A stretch of 64,000 nt of DNA from positions 124,001 to 188,000 of the forward strand of contig NZ_LXYG01000014.1 of NCBI RefSeq assembly GCF_001650905.1, in the 5' to 3' direction. Shown in pieces: positions 34,719 through 45,069 of this stretch. The notes under the pieces were generated by a model. It saw nothing but the letters and a program-made list of their open reading frames with translations, ran no database searches and had not been told where the DNA came from. Made by a program: the position numbers and the translations under genes. Origin of the DNA: Balneola sp. EhC07. GTDB taxonomy: Bacteria; Bacteroidota; Rhodothermia; Balneolales; Balneolaceae. Position 1 is the stretch's first letter. Each line of letters opens with the position of its first letter.

Positions 34719-36617
34719 ATGAGGTTTATAACCCTTTTTATAGCTGTTTCACTTTGGCTTTCTGCGAATGTACCGGCACAGGTTGTCTCTGATACTCTGA
34801 AAATGAAAGAGATCACGGTTACGTCCACCCGCTATAGAATTCCGGTTATTAAGCAACCAAGTCATACTGTATTGATTGATTCCGTTCAGTTAGCAAATAC
34901 AAATGGACAATCATTAGGTGAAGCACTAAGCCGATATTCTTCTATTTTTGTTCGTTCAAATGCTCCGGGAGCTGTTTCTTTGGCTTCATTCAGAGGTTTT
35001 GGAGGAGAACAAACCCGGGTACTTTGGGAAGGCATGCCGATTAATCATTCTATGCTAGGCGTGCTCGATCTTTCCTTGATCAGGTCAGGAGCATTTTCGT
35101 CGGTGGAAGTCAGTTCAGGTTCAGGAAGTTCAACCTATGGAAGTGGTATCAGCGGATCAGTATCATTGGCTTCTTCAATAAATTCCGGAGAATTTTCTGC
35201 TGGACAATCAATAGGTTCAAACTCCAATTATATCACATTCGGGAATATCGGATTTGAAGCCGGGAACTGGACGCTGGGTTTAGGCGGGTCAATTCAGGAA
35301 AATGAGAACGACTACAGATATTACGACAGAAATACGGAGCAGGAAGAAAATCGAAGGCACGCGACTTTTGATAACGATCAGTTTCAACTGCAAGCCGGAT
35401 GGAACAAAGAAGGAAAGAGATTTCAGTCAAAATTCTGGTATCTGAAATCAGATCATGAAATTCCCGAAAATGTATTTGTCGGTTCGGGAACTTCCAGGCA
35501 AAATGATTCGGCATCCCGTTGGGTAAGTTCATTTCATTTCAGAACGGGGAATGTGCAACACGGAATAAAATCCTACCTGGCACAAACTGAACTCGACTAC
35601 TTTGACCCGAACAGGAATATTGAAAGTATAAGTACGGGAAGAGAATGGAATAATGAGTGGGCAGCAACCATCTACATTTCGTCAGCGGTGTCGCTCACAA
35701 ATATAACGTCAGCACACTTTACAGAAGTAAAGACCAATAACTACACTGAGAAGAAATACAGAAATCTTTTAAGTGAGCAGTTGATGGCTGAAATATCACC
35801 AACTAAGGCTCTGGGAATTTTTCCCACTATTAGAGTAGATCACTATTCTGATTTTGGAGCAGCGGTGAGTCCTTCGCTTGGGATCAACTATCAGATCATC
35901 GAAGATGAAATATACTTTCATTCACTGGTTTCAAGAAATTTCAGAGCTCCTACTTTTAATGATCTGTACTGGCCAGAAGGTGGTAATGAAGACCTGAAGC
36001 CGGAAACTGCAATTTTAACAGAAGCCGGGATCGGAATAACGGATCAGTGGAAAAATGTAGGAGATCACAATCTTGCTTTTTTCAGAATGGATATTTCGAA
36101 TGGGATTAAATGGAATCCCGGAGGCGGAACTTTCTTCAGGGCTCAGAATTATCTGTCACTGTTAAGTTATGGCGTAGAATGGACTGCTTTCAAAGAATTT
36201 GAAGTGGGAACTTATAAACTCAGCTATTCTCAATCTTCAAGTTATACAAGGTCTACAATTGATGAGGCCAGATTTGATGGCGACGCGGCTGTCGGTGATC
36301 AACTTCCATATGTACCGAAATGGAAATATTCGGGATCGTTTTCAGTAAGCAGAGGAGATTTGAGAACATCACTATACGGCAACTGGGTTTCAGAAAGATA
36401 CTCCACAGAACAAAACGACATTCGAGATCCTGAGCCTTCCTACTTCGTGCTGGATGCATCAATTAATTATTCGAAAACCATCAGGAAAACACAATTCGAT
36501 CTTAGTGTGCAGGTGAATAATATTCTGGATGAGCAGTATGAAGTAGTGCGCCTGTATCCGCAACCCCTTAGAAATTTTTTAATAACACTAACTATAAAAC
36601 ATAAAAACGGTAACTAA
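34719..36617 (+). CDS. btuB: BtuB-like TonB-dependent vitamin B12 receptor
   Basis: 632 residues with signal peptide (cleavage near VPAQ, about 21), TonB-box-like MKEITVTSTR, a plug domain to ~160 (RGFGGEQTRVLWEGMPIN, GSGSSTYGSGISGSV) and a 22-strand-type barrel to the C-terminus. The length is close to E. coli BtuB. B12 specificity is inferred from the cobalamin riboswitch directly upstream and the BtuG-like gene directly downstream (TAATG overlap, one shared base). It carries cobalamin across the outer membrane using TonB energy. The terminal residue is Asn rather than the usual aromatic, with the last strand apparently ending ~6 residues earlier. Confidence 0.92.
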   Translation: MRFITLFIAVSLWLSANVPAQVVSDTLKMKEITVTSTRYRIPVIKQPSHTVLIDSVQLANTNGQSLGEALSRYSSIFVRSNAPGAVSLASFRGFGGEQTRVLWEGMPINHSMLGVLDLSLIRSGAFSSVEVSSGSGSSTYGSGISGSVSLASSINSGEFSAGQSIGSNSNYITFGNIGFEAGNWTLGLGGSIQENENDYRYYDRNTEQEENRRHATFDNDQFQLQAGWNKEGKRFQSKFWYLKSDHEIPENVFVGSGTSRQNDSASRWVSSFHFRTGNVQHGIKSYLAQTELDYFDPNRNIESISTGREWNNEWAATIYISSAVSLTNITSAHFTEVKTNNYTEKKYRNLLSEQLMAEISPTKALGIFPTIRVDHYSDFGAAVSPSLGINYQIIEDEIYFHSLVSRNFRAPTFNDLYWPEGGNEDLKPETAILTEAGIGITDQWKNVGDHNLAFFRMDISNGIKWNPGGGTFFRAQNYLSLLSYGVEWTAFKEFEVGTYKLSYSQSSSYTRSTIDEARFDGDAAVGDQLPYVPKWKYSGSFSVSRGDLRTSLYGNWVSERYSTEQNDIRDPEPSYFVLDASINYSKTIRKTQFDLSVQVNNILDEQYEVVRLYPQPLRNFLITLTIKHKNGN

Positions 36618-37663
36618 TGAAAAGACCACTGCTAATTGCATCTGCAATATTAATATCCCTAACCACAGCTTGTGATAAAAGTGATTCTGGCTCAGGAACA
36701 ACTTTGAACGGAGTATTTGTTCTGAATGAAGGAAATTTTGGACAAGCCAATGCAAGTATCACAGCTTATGATCCTGTAACAGGCGAAGCGTCTCAAAACC
36801 AATATGAAAATGAAAATGGTTCACCAATCGGAGATATACTTTACAGCGCTACGGAAATTGGAGATCGTTTATATCTGGTTGTTAATAATTCAAGCAAAAT
36901 TGAAGTGGTGGATAAGGAAACATTGACAAAGATAGCAACCATCAGAATCGCGAATGAAGCTAGTCCCAGAGAACTGGTTCAGGTAAGTGAAACCAAAGCG
37001 TATGTAACAAATCTTTATGGGAATTCAGTTTCCGTGATCGATCTGGTAACCAATGAAGAGGCTTCCATCATTGCCGTGGGATCAAACCCTGAGGGAATAG
37101 CTGTTGTTGGCGAGCGTGCTTACGTGGCAAATAGCGGATTTGGTAATGGCAATACACTCAGCATAATAAATACAGCAACAGATGAAGTTACCGGAACTAT
37201 TACAGTGGGTGACAATCCTGTAAGTATTTTGAAGCAAGACAACGATCAGTTATGGGTAGTTTGTGCAGGAGCTTACGGCGACTTCAGCGACCCTGACGAT
37301 GACACTCCCGGAATGATCTATGTGCTCAATGGTACAACAGCTGAAGTAGTAACCAGTTTTGAAGTTGGTGGACATCCCGGCGATTTAGTACTCAATGATC
37401 TGGATGATGTTGCTTACCTAATGAATGGTGATGTAATGAGTATTGATATGAATAATTTTGAAGTTATAGATTCAGCATTTATAGAAAAGAATTTTTATGC
37501 ATTAGGGTTTTCCACATCAGATGAAGGTCAATTTATTTGGGGTGCTGATGCCAAGAATTTTGCCCAGTCCGGGTTAGCAATTCAATACGATCTTAACGGT
37601 GTAAAGGTGGACAGTTTTCCAACAGGAATTATTCCGGGAGCATTTTATTTTTCAGCGGAATAG
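36617..37663 (+). CDS. BtuG-like YVTN beta-propeller lipoprotein
   Basis: 348 residues; signal peptide with lipobox TTAC (Cys about 19) followed by an Asp/Ser-rich linker, which in this group favours surface display. The remainder is a YVTN/NHL-like beta-propeller with repeats such as ATIRIANEASPRELVQ, SIIAVGSNPEGIAV and GTITVGDNPVSIL. In Bacteroides the surface lipoprotein BtuG has this architecture, sits beside BtuB, and binds B12 with extreme affinity to hand it to the receptor. Its coupled position behind btuB under the same riboswitch makes a BtuG role the best call. Sequence identity to BtuG was not measured, so a general cargo lipoprotein remains possible. Confidence 0.82.
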   Translation: MKRPLLIASAILISLTTACDKSDSGSGTTLNGVFVLNEGNFGQANASITAYDPVTGEASQNQYENENGSPIGDILYSATEIGDRLYLVVNNSSKIEVVDKETLTKIATIRIANEASPRELVQVSETKAYVTNLYGNSVSVIDLVTNEEASIIAVGSNPEGIAVVGERAYVANSGFGNGNTLSIINTATDEVTGTITVGDNPVSILKQDNDQLWVVCAGAYGDFSDPDDDTPGMIYVLNGTTAEVVTSFEVGGHPGDLVLNDLDDVAYLMNGDVMSIDMNNFEVIDSAFIEKNFYALGFSTSDEGQFIWGADAKNFAQSGLAIQYDLNGVKVDSFPTGIIPGAFYFSAE

Positions 37664-37689
37664 GCTATTCAAGTTAAGCTATTGTAAAA

Positions 37690-38010
37690 AAAATTAAGAT
37701 TAAATTGTTATCTATATTAGGTTAAAAAATCTAATAAATAGTTTTTAATAAAATTTTCCTTAAAATGAATTAATCATAAATAATAAAATATATAAAATTA
37801 GTTTATTTACAATATAAATGTGGATAACTTTCATTTCTATATTATGTAAAAAGCTTTCTTTAATAGTATTTAAAGGAAGCTTTTTTTATTTAACCGTAGA
37901 TTCGATCTTCAAATTTCAGGTAATAAAAATCATTAATAGCACTGCTTTTTTTAAGAGGATTAATCTGGCAATTGTTAATGTGGATAAGTGCTTCTTTTTG
38001 TGGAAAAGTA
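37690..38010. promoter_or_regulatory. AT-rich region with three DnaA-box-like sites
   Basis: 37690-37818 is extremely AT-rich. TGTGGATAA (reverse complement of the consensus DnaA box TTATCCACA) occurs at 37819-37827 and 37979-37987, and TGTGGAAAA (TTTTCCACA) at 37999-38007; all three point the same way. They lie upstream of a ribonucleotide reductase gene and near the switch in prevailing gene direction. Could be a DnaA-controlled promoter or an origin-type region. Confidence 0.5.
37848..37887 (+). terminator. Rho-independent terminator after btuB-btuG-like operon
   Basis: A 16-bp stem (AAAAAGCTTTCTTTAA with TTAAAGGAAGCTTTTT, one wobble pair) with a 6-nt loop and a run of seven T. It ends the riboswitch-controlled operon and separates it from nrdJ. 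Confidence 0.85.
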
Positions 38011-38158
38011 ATTCAGATTTAACTTGCTCACTCCAAGCCTCACATCTATATTAAATCTCACTTCTAAAGGAGAATAGGCTCCTGGCTTAAAGGTTTAACC
38101 TGCTCTATCAGCCCGAAGACAAGAAGAAGATTTTAGCAACGAAAAAACGGAGAAATAA

Positions 38159-41100
38159 ATGAAATTTACGCGCTTCTATACTCAAGCGGATTGGAAGACC
38201 CCATACGACTCAATGAAATTTGAATCCCGAACTTCGGAAATCAAGAACCCGGATGGTTCACAGGTTTTCCATATGTCTAACGTTCAGGTTCCTGACAGTT
38301 GGTCTCAGGTTGCAACAGATATTATAGCGCAAAAATATTTCCGTAAAGCAGGAGTACCGGCCAAGCTTAAAAAAGTTTCTGAGAAAGGAGTCCCAAAATG
38401 GTTGCAAAGATCAGAAGCTGATTCAAAAGCGTTGAAAGAACTGGACGAAAAAGATAGGTTTTCTCATGAAGTGGACAGTCGTCAGGTTTTCAGCAGACTG
38501 GCGGGTTGTTGGACTTATTGGGGTTGGAAGCATGATTATTTTGACTCTGAGGAAGACGCGAAAGTGTTTTATGAAGAGCTATGCTATATGCTTGCTAACC
38601 AAATGGCGGCACCGAATTCTCCGCAATGGTTTAATACAGGTTTGAATTGGGCATATGGAATTAACGGTCCGGCGCAGGGGCATTATTATGTGGATGCAAA
38701 GACAGGCAAGCTTACAAAATCAAAAGATTCCTACACGCATCCGCAGCCACATGCTTGTTTCATCCAGAGTGTAGATGATGACTTGGTAAATGAAGGAGGG
38801 ATCATGGATCTTTGGGTTCGTGAAGCTCGTCTTTTCAAGTATGGATCAGGAACAGGAAGTAATTTCTCCAATATCCGAGGAGCCAATGAGCCTTTAAGTG
38901 GTGGTGGAAAGTCTTCAGGATTAATGAGCTTCCTGAAAATTGGTGACAGAGCAGCGGGAGCCATCAAGTCCGGTGGAACAACTCGTCGTGCTGCTAAAAT
39001 GGTTACCCTTGATTTGGACCATCCGGATATTGAAGAGTACATCAACTGGAAAGTTCAGGAAGAGCAAAAAGTTGCGGCTCTGGTTTCCGGTTCAAAGATC
39101 ACGCAAAAGCATTTAAAAGATATTATCAAGTTATGCCATACTCCTGTTGAGATCGAAGGCAGAACTTTTAACGGCGCAATGAGTCGTGATCCACTGAAGA
39201 ATAAAGAGCTTGGAAAAGTAATTCGTCAGGCAAAACGTGATCAGGTTCCACTGAACTATATTGAACGTGTAATTCAGTTGGCAGCTCAGGGCGTTACAGA
39301 CATTAAGTTTGATACGTACGACACTGACTGGAATTCAGAAGCTTATGCTACTGTAGCAGGACAAAATTCCAATAACTCCGTTCGTGTTCCGAATGCATTT
39401 ATGCAGGCGGTTAAAGACGACGGACAGTGGAATCTTATCTGGAGAGTTGAAAAAGCAAAAGCGAAGAAAGAAGGTCGCGAGCCGGAACCAATGAAAGTGA
39501 TTGAGGCAAATGATCTTTGGGATCAGATCGCTTACGCAGCCTGGGCTTCTGCAGATCCTGGAACACAATATCATGACACCATCAACGAATGGCACACTTG
39601 TCCGGAAGATGGCGAGATAAAGGCAAGTAATCCTTGCTCTGAGTACATGTTTCTGGATAACACAGCGTGTAATTTGGCTTCTCTGAATCTGATGAAATAT
39701 TTCAAAGATGAAGAATGCACTACATTTGATGTTGAGTCAATTAGCTATGCTTCAAGAATCTGGACGACCGTGCTTGAGATCTCAGTATTGATGGCTCAGT
39801 TCCCATCTAAAGAAATTGCAGATCTGTCATACGTATTCAGAACATTAGGTCTTGGATATGCAAATATCGGAGCCGCTTTAATGGTTCAGGGAATTCCTTA
39901 TGACAGTGATGAAGGAATAGCGACAGCCGGTGCCATCACTTCGATAATGCACATGAAAGCGTATGAAACCAGTGCTGAAATGGCTGGTGAATTAGGTGCC
40001 TTTAAAGGTTACGAAAGAAACAAAGAGCATATGCTTCGTGTGATGAGAAATCACCGACGAGCAGCTTACAATGCTGATCCTAAAGAGTATGAAGGATTAA
40101 CGGTTAAGCCGATGGGAATCGATGCAACGATCTGTCCTGATTACCTGCTAAAAGCAGCTAAAGAAAACTCAGATCGCGCTGTGGCACTTGGTGAGAAAAA
40201 CGGATACAGAAATGCTCAGGTAACTGTACTTGCACCAACCGGAACTATTGGTCTGGTTATGGATTGTGATACTACCGGAGTTGAGCCTGATTTCGCATTG
40301 GTGAAATTCAAGAAACTTGCCGGTGGTGGTTATTTTAAGATCATCAACCAAAGTGTACCGAAAGCTTTAAAGACATTGGGCTATTCTGCAAAAGAGTCCA
40401 AAGCCATTATCGATTACGCTAAAGGCGCAGCTAGTTTAGATGGTTGCCCACATGTGAATCCTGAGACACTAAAAGCGAAAGGATTTACCGATGAAAAACT
40501 GGAAGCTGTTGAAGCAGCACTGCCAAGTAGTTTTGATATAAAGTTTGCTTTCAATCAGTGGACTCTCGGTGAAGATTTCTGCAAAGATGTTCTTGAAATT
40601 ACGGAAGAACAATTAAGTGATGTTACTTTTGATATGCTGCGTCACTTAGGATTCAGTCGCGAGCAGATTACTGAAGCTAATGATTATGTTTGTGGTACTA
40701 TGACAGTGGAAGGAGCTCCTTATTTAAAAGATGAGCACTTGGCTGTGTTCGATTGCGCAAACAAATGTGGTAGAACAGGAACAAGATTTATTTCAGCTCG
40801 CGGTCACATCAGAATGATGGCAGCAGCTCAGCCGTTCTTGTCAGGAGCAATTTCAAAAACCATCAACCTTCCGAACGAAGCTACCATCGAAGACATGAAA
40901 GATGCATATATGCTTTCATGGGAAATGATGTTGAAAGCAAATGCGCTTTATCGTGACGGTTCAAAATTAAGTCAGCCGCTGAACAGTTTGGCTGATGTAT
41001 TTGAAGAACTGGAAGAGGAAGAAGAGGATACTGTAGATGGATCAACAACAGCAGAACAAGACAAAGTTGTTGAAGTTGCTGAGCGAATTATTCATAAATA

Positions 41101-41764
41101 TCTAGCTCGTCGCCAGAGACTTCCATTCCGTCGTGAAGGTTATACTCAGAAGGTTAAGATTGGTGGACAAAGTGTTTATCTGAGAACCGGTGAGTACGAA
41201 AATGGTCAGCTTGGCGAGATCTTTATTGATATGCACCGTGAAGGAGCCGCTTTCAGAAGTTTACTGAACTGTTTTGCGATTTCGATCTCTCTTGGTTTAC
41301 AACACGGAGTGCCGTTAGAAGAGTTTGTGGATGCTTTTGTATTCACCAAGTTCGAGCCAAGCGGAATGGTTACCGGAAATCCTCATGTGAAAATGAGTAC
41401 TTCAGTGATCGATTATATCTTCCGTGAATTAGCGGTTGCTTACTTAGGTCGTGAAGACTTAGCTCATGTTCCTGCTGATGAGATCTCAACCAGAGATCTT
41501 CGTCCAACGCCCGGCGGAGAAGTAGTGGAAACCACCAAAACTGTTGCAAAAGCTCCGGTTGCAGAACCGCAGAAACAAACAGTGGATGCAGTTGCACCAC
41601 AGGCTAAAGCCAAAGCAGGATCCAGCTACGAAACTGATTACGAAAAGGCTAAGCAATTGGGTTATACCGGTGATGCTTGTCCGGAATGCGGTAGCATGAC
41701 GATGGTTCGAAACGGAACGTGTATGAAATGTATTACCTGCGGTTCAACTTCAGGTTGTAGTTAA
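38159..41764 (+). CDS. nrdJ: Vitamin B12-dependent (class II) ribonucleoside-diphosphate reductase
   Basis: 1201 residues, the long NrdJ form. An N-terminal region (to ~150) precedes the ten-stranded barrel. [11 protein letters not shown] near 200 has one of the redox cysteines; NPCSEYMF contains the thiyl-radical-type Cys493 motif; [24 protein letters not shown] is a class II mark. The C-terminus has a Pro/Ala/Lys-rich linker and CPECG ... CMKCITCG ... SGCS, a zinc ribbon plus redox tail. It makes deoxyribonucleotides using adenosylcobalamin as radical source, with no NrdB partner. GGAG lies 8 nt before the ATG. It follows a B12-uptake operon, after its own ~495-bp upstream region. Confidence 0.96.
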   Translation: MKFTRFYTQADWKTPYDSMKFESRTSEIKNPDGSQVFHMSNVQVPDSWSQVATDIIAQKYFRKAGVPAKLKKVSEKGVPKWLQRSEADSKALKELDEKDRFSHEVDSRQVFSRLAGCWTYWGWKHDYFDSEEDAKVFYEELCYMLANQMAAPNSPQWFNTGLNWAYGINGPAQGHYYVDAKTGKLTKSKDSYTHPQPHACFIQSVDDDLVNEGGIMDLWVREARLFKYGSGTGSNFSNIRGANEPLSGGGKSSGLMSFLKIGDRAAGAIKSGGTTRRAAKMVTLDLDHPDIEEYINWKVQEEQKVAALVSGSKITQKHLKDIIKLCHTPVEIEGRTFNGAMSRDPLKNKELGKVIRQAKRDQVPLNYIERVIQLAAQGVTDIKFDTYDTDWNSEAYATVAGQNSNNSVRVPNAFMQAVKDDGQWNLIWRVEKAKAKKEGREPEPMKVIEANDLWDQIAYAAWASADPGTQYHDTINEWHTCPEDGEIKASNPCSEYMFLDNTACNLASLNLMKYFKDEECTTFDVESISYASRIWTTVLEISVLMAQFPSKEIADLSYVFRTLGLGYANIGAALMVQGIPYDSDEGIATAGAITSIMHMKAYETSAEMAGELGAFKGYERNKEHMLRVMRNHRRAAYNADPKEYEGLTVKPMGIDATICPDYLLKAAKENSDRAVALGEKNGYRNAQVTVLAPTGTIGLVMDCDTTGVEPDFALVKFKKLAGGGYFKIINQSVPKALKTLGYSAKESKAIIDYAKGAASLDGCPHVNPETLKAKGFTDEKLEAVEAALPSSFDIKFAFNQWTLGEDFCKDVLEITEEQLSDVTFDMLRHLGFSREQITEANDYVCGTMTVEGAPYLKDEHLAVFDCANKCGRTGTRFISARGHIRMMAAAQPFLSGAISKTINLPNEATIEDMKDAYMLSWEMMLKANALYRDGSKLSQPLNSLADVFEELEEEEEDTVDGSTTAEQDKVVEVAERIIHKYLARRQRLPFRREGYTQKVKIGGQSVYLRTGEYENGQLGEIFIDMHREGAAFRSLLNCFAISISLGLQHGVPLEEFVDAFVFTKFEPSGMVTGNPHVKMSTSVIDYIFRELAVAYLGREDLAHVPADEISTRDLRPTPGGEVVETTKTVAKAPVAEPQKQTVDAVAPQAKAKAGSSYETDYEKAKQLGYTGDACPECGSMTMVRNGTCMKCITCGSTSGCS

Positions 41765-41770
41765 AAGTTG

Positions 41771-41790
41771 GGGCGGATGACAATCCGCCC
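41771..41790 (+). terminator. Hairpin directly after nrdJ
   Basis: GGGCGGAT / ATCCGCCC, eight perfect pairs, 4-nt loop, then TTTACT. It starts 6 bp after the nrdJ stop. The T run is short, so the stronger hairpin at 41824 may do the final termination. Confidence 0.6.
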
Positions 41791-41823
41791 TTTACTAAGA
41801 ATTTCTTTCATGGAGAACAGGAT

Positions 41824-41859
41824 AAACCCTGACCTGCGGAATGTGGGTCGGGGTTTTTT
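41824..41859. terminator. Convergent terminator between nrdJ and the DUF5916 gene
   Basis: AAACCCTGACC / GGTCGGGGTTT (one wobble) followed by six T on the plus strand, with an A-rich left side for the opposing gene, whose stop is at 41869. It can serve both convergent genes. Confidence 0.75.
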
Positions 41860-41868
41860 ATGGGATTA

Positions 41869-44073
41869 TTAAAGCAGTATCAAATAAGTTAGCTTAACAA
41901 TTGCGATCTCATTATTCATTATCAGATCTCTGTTCGGATCAAATAGAAATTCATTATCACCGGTAAGGTGGTAAGAAGTGTTATAAACAAAGAACAGATC
42001 ACTTCCCGGAGTATGGATCCAATCCACACGAAGATTAGCTTGAATATTCCGTGAAAAGTTATCGTACTGTATCAATGTTTTGGTGAAGAGTTTTCTGCTG
42101 AACGCTCCCAAAATAGACATCGAAACTGTTGTAGCTTCAAATTCTCCGTTATTTACAGGCAGATCTATAATAGAATGATTGATTCGACCTTCAAGTGTAA
42201 GGTGTTGTGATTGTCTCAAACCAAATCCACCACTTATATCTGTTCTGTTACCATTGAAAAATTCACCGAATTCAATGCCTGCATTAGCAAATAATCTTCT
42301 GCTTGAATCTGTTTCTCCGTTTATTTGAAAACGATTAAAGGTATAATCTCCTGCCTGAATGGTAGTATTTGGTCGAATGGAGAATGGAGCAAATAATCGT
42401 TCGAATTGACTACTGAATTCCATTGACAAACGATCTCTTCTTTGAAATTCAAGCGTGCCGCCAAATTCAAATTCTGTAGATTGTTTTACACCATCCTGAC
42501 CTTCTATATAATCATATAATCCGCTAATAATAATCCTGTTCAGTGTTTCAACCTTCGGTATCGTTGGGCTGTAACTTCCTCTTACATCATATTGTCTCAT
42601 ATTCCGTCTGCGAACAAAACCAAGAGAAGGTCTATAGTTAACACCAACATTAGTGTAAGATAATTGTCCCGAATACAGATCATTTCTCAACCGAATTGAA
42701 GCATGTCCGGCAGCATCATTAAAGAGTTCCTGATCATCCCAAACATTTGTAAACCACGCATTGAAAAGACTGGCACTGCCAAACCGGTACTGAGTATCTA
42801 TTCCTAAAGCTCTGTTATATTCATTCCCGATCTGTGTATTTGTAAATATAGCACCGGCAGTTGCTCTTGGAAATATGTCGTTTCTAAAACGGATCACAGT
42901 ATTATTCGTTGAGTTTGAACCCAGAAAATCCTTCATGCTATTTCCTGTCTCAATATTTAACGCTCCAATTGAGGTCTTGCCGATTTGCCCCGTCATTCGT
43001 GCACCTGCGAGAATTTCATTGGTCAAGCCAATTCTTCTTGAAAAGTAAGTTTGGGTGCTCTGTAAATTCCCATGTTCAAAAAGTCCGGATCTTTCTAAAA
43101 AGAACTCTCTTTTTTCAGGGAAGAATAAGTTAAAACGAGTGAGGTTTAGCTGGACATTATCTGATTCAACTTGAGCAAAATCAGTATTTACAGTAAGGTC
43201 TAATGTCAGATTCGACGAAATTCCATATTTAATATCTACTCCAATATCTTCAGTATATTCAACATTGGTATCTTCATTAGCCAGATCGGGACGAATTTCC
43301 TGAGCTCCACCTATTACATATGGCTTGATCTCTAAATTTTTACCTCTGTTTATATCTTTAATGCCGGTAAGTTTGCCATACTGAGAAACAGCAGCCAGAG
43401 ATGTGAAATTTCCATATTCCAAACCAATTCTGGGCCAAAGAACACGTTCGTTCTTTCGGTTTATAGTTCGGGATAACATGATTCCAAAATTTAGCTCATC
43501 ATCATCCGGAAATCTCAGTTGTCTGAAGGGAATGGAAACTTCTAATGTCCAACCCTGATCGTCAATAATAGTTTCACTAACAAATACAGCATCCCAGGAG
43601 AAGCTGGTGATAGTGAGGCGTTCGTCTGTAATTGTAGCGTCGTCCTGAGTTCCCAATGCATTCATTTCGAATAAATATGCATTCCTACCGTCTCCAAATG
43701 TATCCAGGCCAATATAGGCGTGATCATCCCGATCATTTCTACCCCCACGTTCGAGATTTTTTGCTCTGATCAGTTCAGGATTCTTGTCGTAGAATCTGAA
43801 AGCGAAATAAAGGTTATCCCTGTCATAAGCGATGCGAACTTCAGAATCTTCAGTGGCCGGTTCGCCATCACTTGGCCATACTTGTATAAAATTGGTGATT
43901 GGGGAAATACTTTTCCAAACCAGGTCATTGATATCTCCATCAATTTTAGGAGCTTCATTTATAAATACTGCTCTTATCTCATTTTCGGGATTAGCAGTTT
44001 GTTGAGAGAAGAGAACCGATGTTCCCAAAATTACACATAAAAGTGAGCTAAAGAATATTCTATATCTGATCAT
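41869..44073 (-). CDS. DUF5916 outer-membrane protein with CBM9-like N-terminal domain
   Basis: 734 residues; signal peptide (cleavage near VLFSQ, about 24). Residues ~35-210 are a carbohydrate-binding-family-9-like domain (APKIDGDINDLVWKS, VRIAYDRDNLYFAFRFYD, DDHAYIGLDTFGDGRNAYLFEMN). The rest is DUF5916, a beta-barrel-like region beginning NFGIMLSRTINRKNE and containing FFPEKREFFLERSGLF, the best-conserved stretch of this family as I recall it. Such proteins sit in the outer membrane of Bacteroidota; the ligand is unknown. Convergent with nrdJ. The gene at 44210 lies upstream on the same strand with a 136-bp gap that may hold its own promoter. Confidence 0.85.
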   Translation of the reverse strand: MIRYRIFFSSLLCVILGTSVLFSQQTANPENEIRAVFINEAPKIDGDINDLVWKSISPITNFIQVWPSDGEPATEDSEVRIAYDRDNLYFAFRFYDKNPELIRAKNLERGGRNDRDDHAYIGLDTFGDGRNAYLFEMNALGTQDDATITDERLTITSFSWDAVFVSETIIDDQGWTLEVSIPFRQLRFPDDDELNFGIMLSRTINRKNERVLWPRIGLEYGNFTSLAAVSQYGKLTGIKDINRGKNLEIKPYVIGGAQEIRPDLANEDTNVEYTEDIGVDIKYGISSNLTLDLTVNTDFAQVESDNVQLNLTRFNLFFPEKREFFLERSGLFEHGNLQSTQTYFSRRIGLTNEILAGARMTGQIGKTSIGALNIETGNSMKDFLGSNSTNNTVIRFRNDIFPRATAGAIFTNTQIGNEYNRALGIDTQYRFGSASLFNAWFTNVWDDQELFNDAAGHASIRLRNDLYSGQLSYTNVGVNYRPSLGFVRRRNMRQYDVRGSYSPTIPKVETLNRIIISGLYDYIEGQDGVKQSTEFEFGGTLEFQRRDRLSMEFSSQFERLFAPFSIRPNTTIQAGDYTFNRFQINGETDSSRRLFANAGIEFGEFFNGNRTDISGGFGLRQSQHLTLEGRINHSIIDLPVNNGEFEATTVSMSILGAFSRKLFTKTLIQYDNFSRNIQANLRVDWIHTPGSDLFFVYNTSYHLTGDNEFLFDPNRDLIMNNEIAIVKLTYLILL

Positions 44074-44209
44074 TTTTTTGATTTAAGAAGTCCTGAATAT
44101 TATTGTTGATACCCCAAACCTGACTGAGATATTTATTCAAGCAAATATAGAAAAAAATCAATTGGCACAACCCTGTTTACAACTTGTATCAATTCAAGTT
44201 GCCGTAAGG

Positions 44210-44623
44210 CTATTTTAATGATGAAAACTTAGTTCGGGTTATCTTGTGAAATACGTTCTTTCTGAACTCTCCGGGTTTTAATTCGTTCAGCAATCTGACA
44301 CCACCATATTCTTTGTTGCGCTCTTTTATGATTTGCTGGAATCGCTCTTCACCTTGTTGATACTGTTTTTCGTTTTTATATCTGGTGATGAGGATGATAT
44401 CAAAATCAGCAACTGAGTCGGCTTCTGTTATCAAAAGTTCATATGATTCAATAAAATCCCTCTCTTTTGCTATATCACGTAGAATTTTCCAATTGTTTTC
44501 ATAATAATAGATCAATTCTTCTTTATTATTATCTACCGTTTTTATGAAATCAAAAATTGATACTTCCTGAGCTGATAATGAACCAGCACTTAACATTGTT
44601 AAAAGGAATAAAAGCTTTTTCAT
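44210..44623 (-). CDS. Small secreted protein of unknown function
   Basis: 137 residues with a clear signal peptide (MKKLLFLLTMLSAGSLSAQ, cleavage at about 19). The mature part is a compact alpha/beta domain, rich in Lys/Glu/Tyr, with a DFDIILITRYKNEKQYQ segment that recalls the dimeric alpha-beta barrel (ferredoxin-like) fold of small stress or monooxygenase-like proteins; that is a weak impression. Divergent from the symporter genes to its right. Function not assigned. Confidence 0.65.
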   Translation of the reverse strand: MKKLLFLLTMLSAGSLSAQEVSIFDFIKTVDNNKEELIYYYENNWKILRDIAKERDFIESYELLITEADSVADFDIILITRYKNEKQYQQGEERFQQIIKERNKEYGGVRLLNELKPGEFRKNVFHKITRTKFSSLK

Positions 44624-44802
44624 AGATCTGAATTTTAATTGACCGTAAGCTCAGATAATATTCAAATTTGAGGATATAATTGTCAATAAGAGGACAAACT
44701 ACTTGCTTTGCTGTTCAGAAAATGGGTTTTTACCGACCAAAAAGAATTATTGCATAGCTTATCTAAAACCTGCATACTCTCTGAAACTAACAAAAAGGTT
44801 GT

Positions 44803-45069
44803 ATGACACAAGAAAAAGATCTGAAAGGCTACTGGAAAAAGAATCTCCAGTACCTGAGCATATTATTAAGTATTTGGTTTACCGTTTCGTACGGGTTCGG
44901 AATTTTACTCGCACCATGGCTCAATAATTTTAAAATGGGCGGATTCAAACTGGGATTCTGGTTTGCTCAACAAGGATCTATCTATGTGTTTGTGGTGCTT
45001 ATATTTATCTATGTATACCTTATGAATCGTTTAGATATGAAATTCGGTGTAAACGAGGAGGATGCATAA
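44803..45069 (+). CDS. DUF4212 small subunit of sodium:solute symporter
   Basis: 88 residues with two membrane helices (about 18-38 and 55-78) and the family's YWKKNLQYLSILLSIWFTVSYG and FGFWFAQQGSIYVFVVLI-type segments. It is always encoded directly before a large solute:sodium symporter and thought to be its accessory subunit. Here its stop overlaps the start of the next gene by one base (TAATG), so the two are translationally coupled. Upstream 44624-44802 has no recognisable operator. Confidence 0.9.
   Translation: MTQEKDLKGYWKKNLQYLSILLSIWFTVSYGFGILLAPWLNNFKMGGFKLGFWFAQQGSIYVFVVLIFIYVYLMNRLDMKFGVNEEDA

Noticed and set aside
37818-38054. Plus-strand 78-codon frame before nrdJ
   Set aside because: It crosses the terminator hairpin and the DnaA-box region, is Phe/Ile-rich by base composition, and has no start signal.
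44703-44927. Plus-strand 74-codon frame before the DUF4212 gene
   Set aside because: Overlaps the start of the clearly recognisable DUF4212 protein in another frame.
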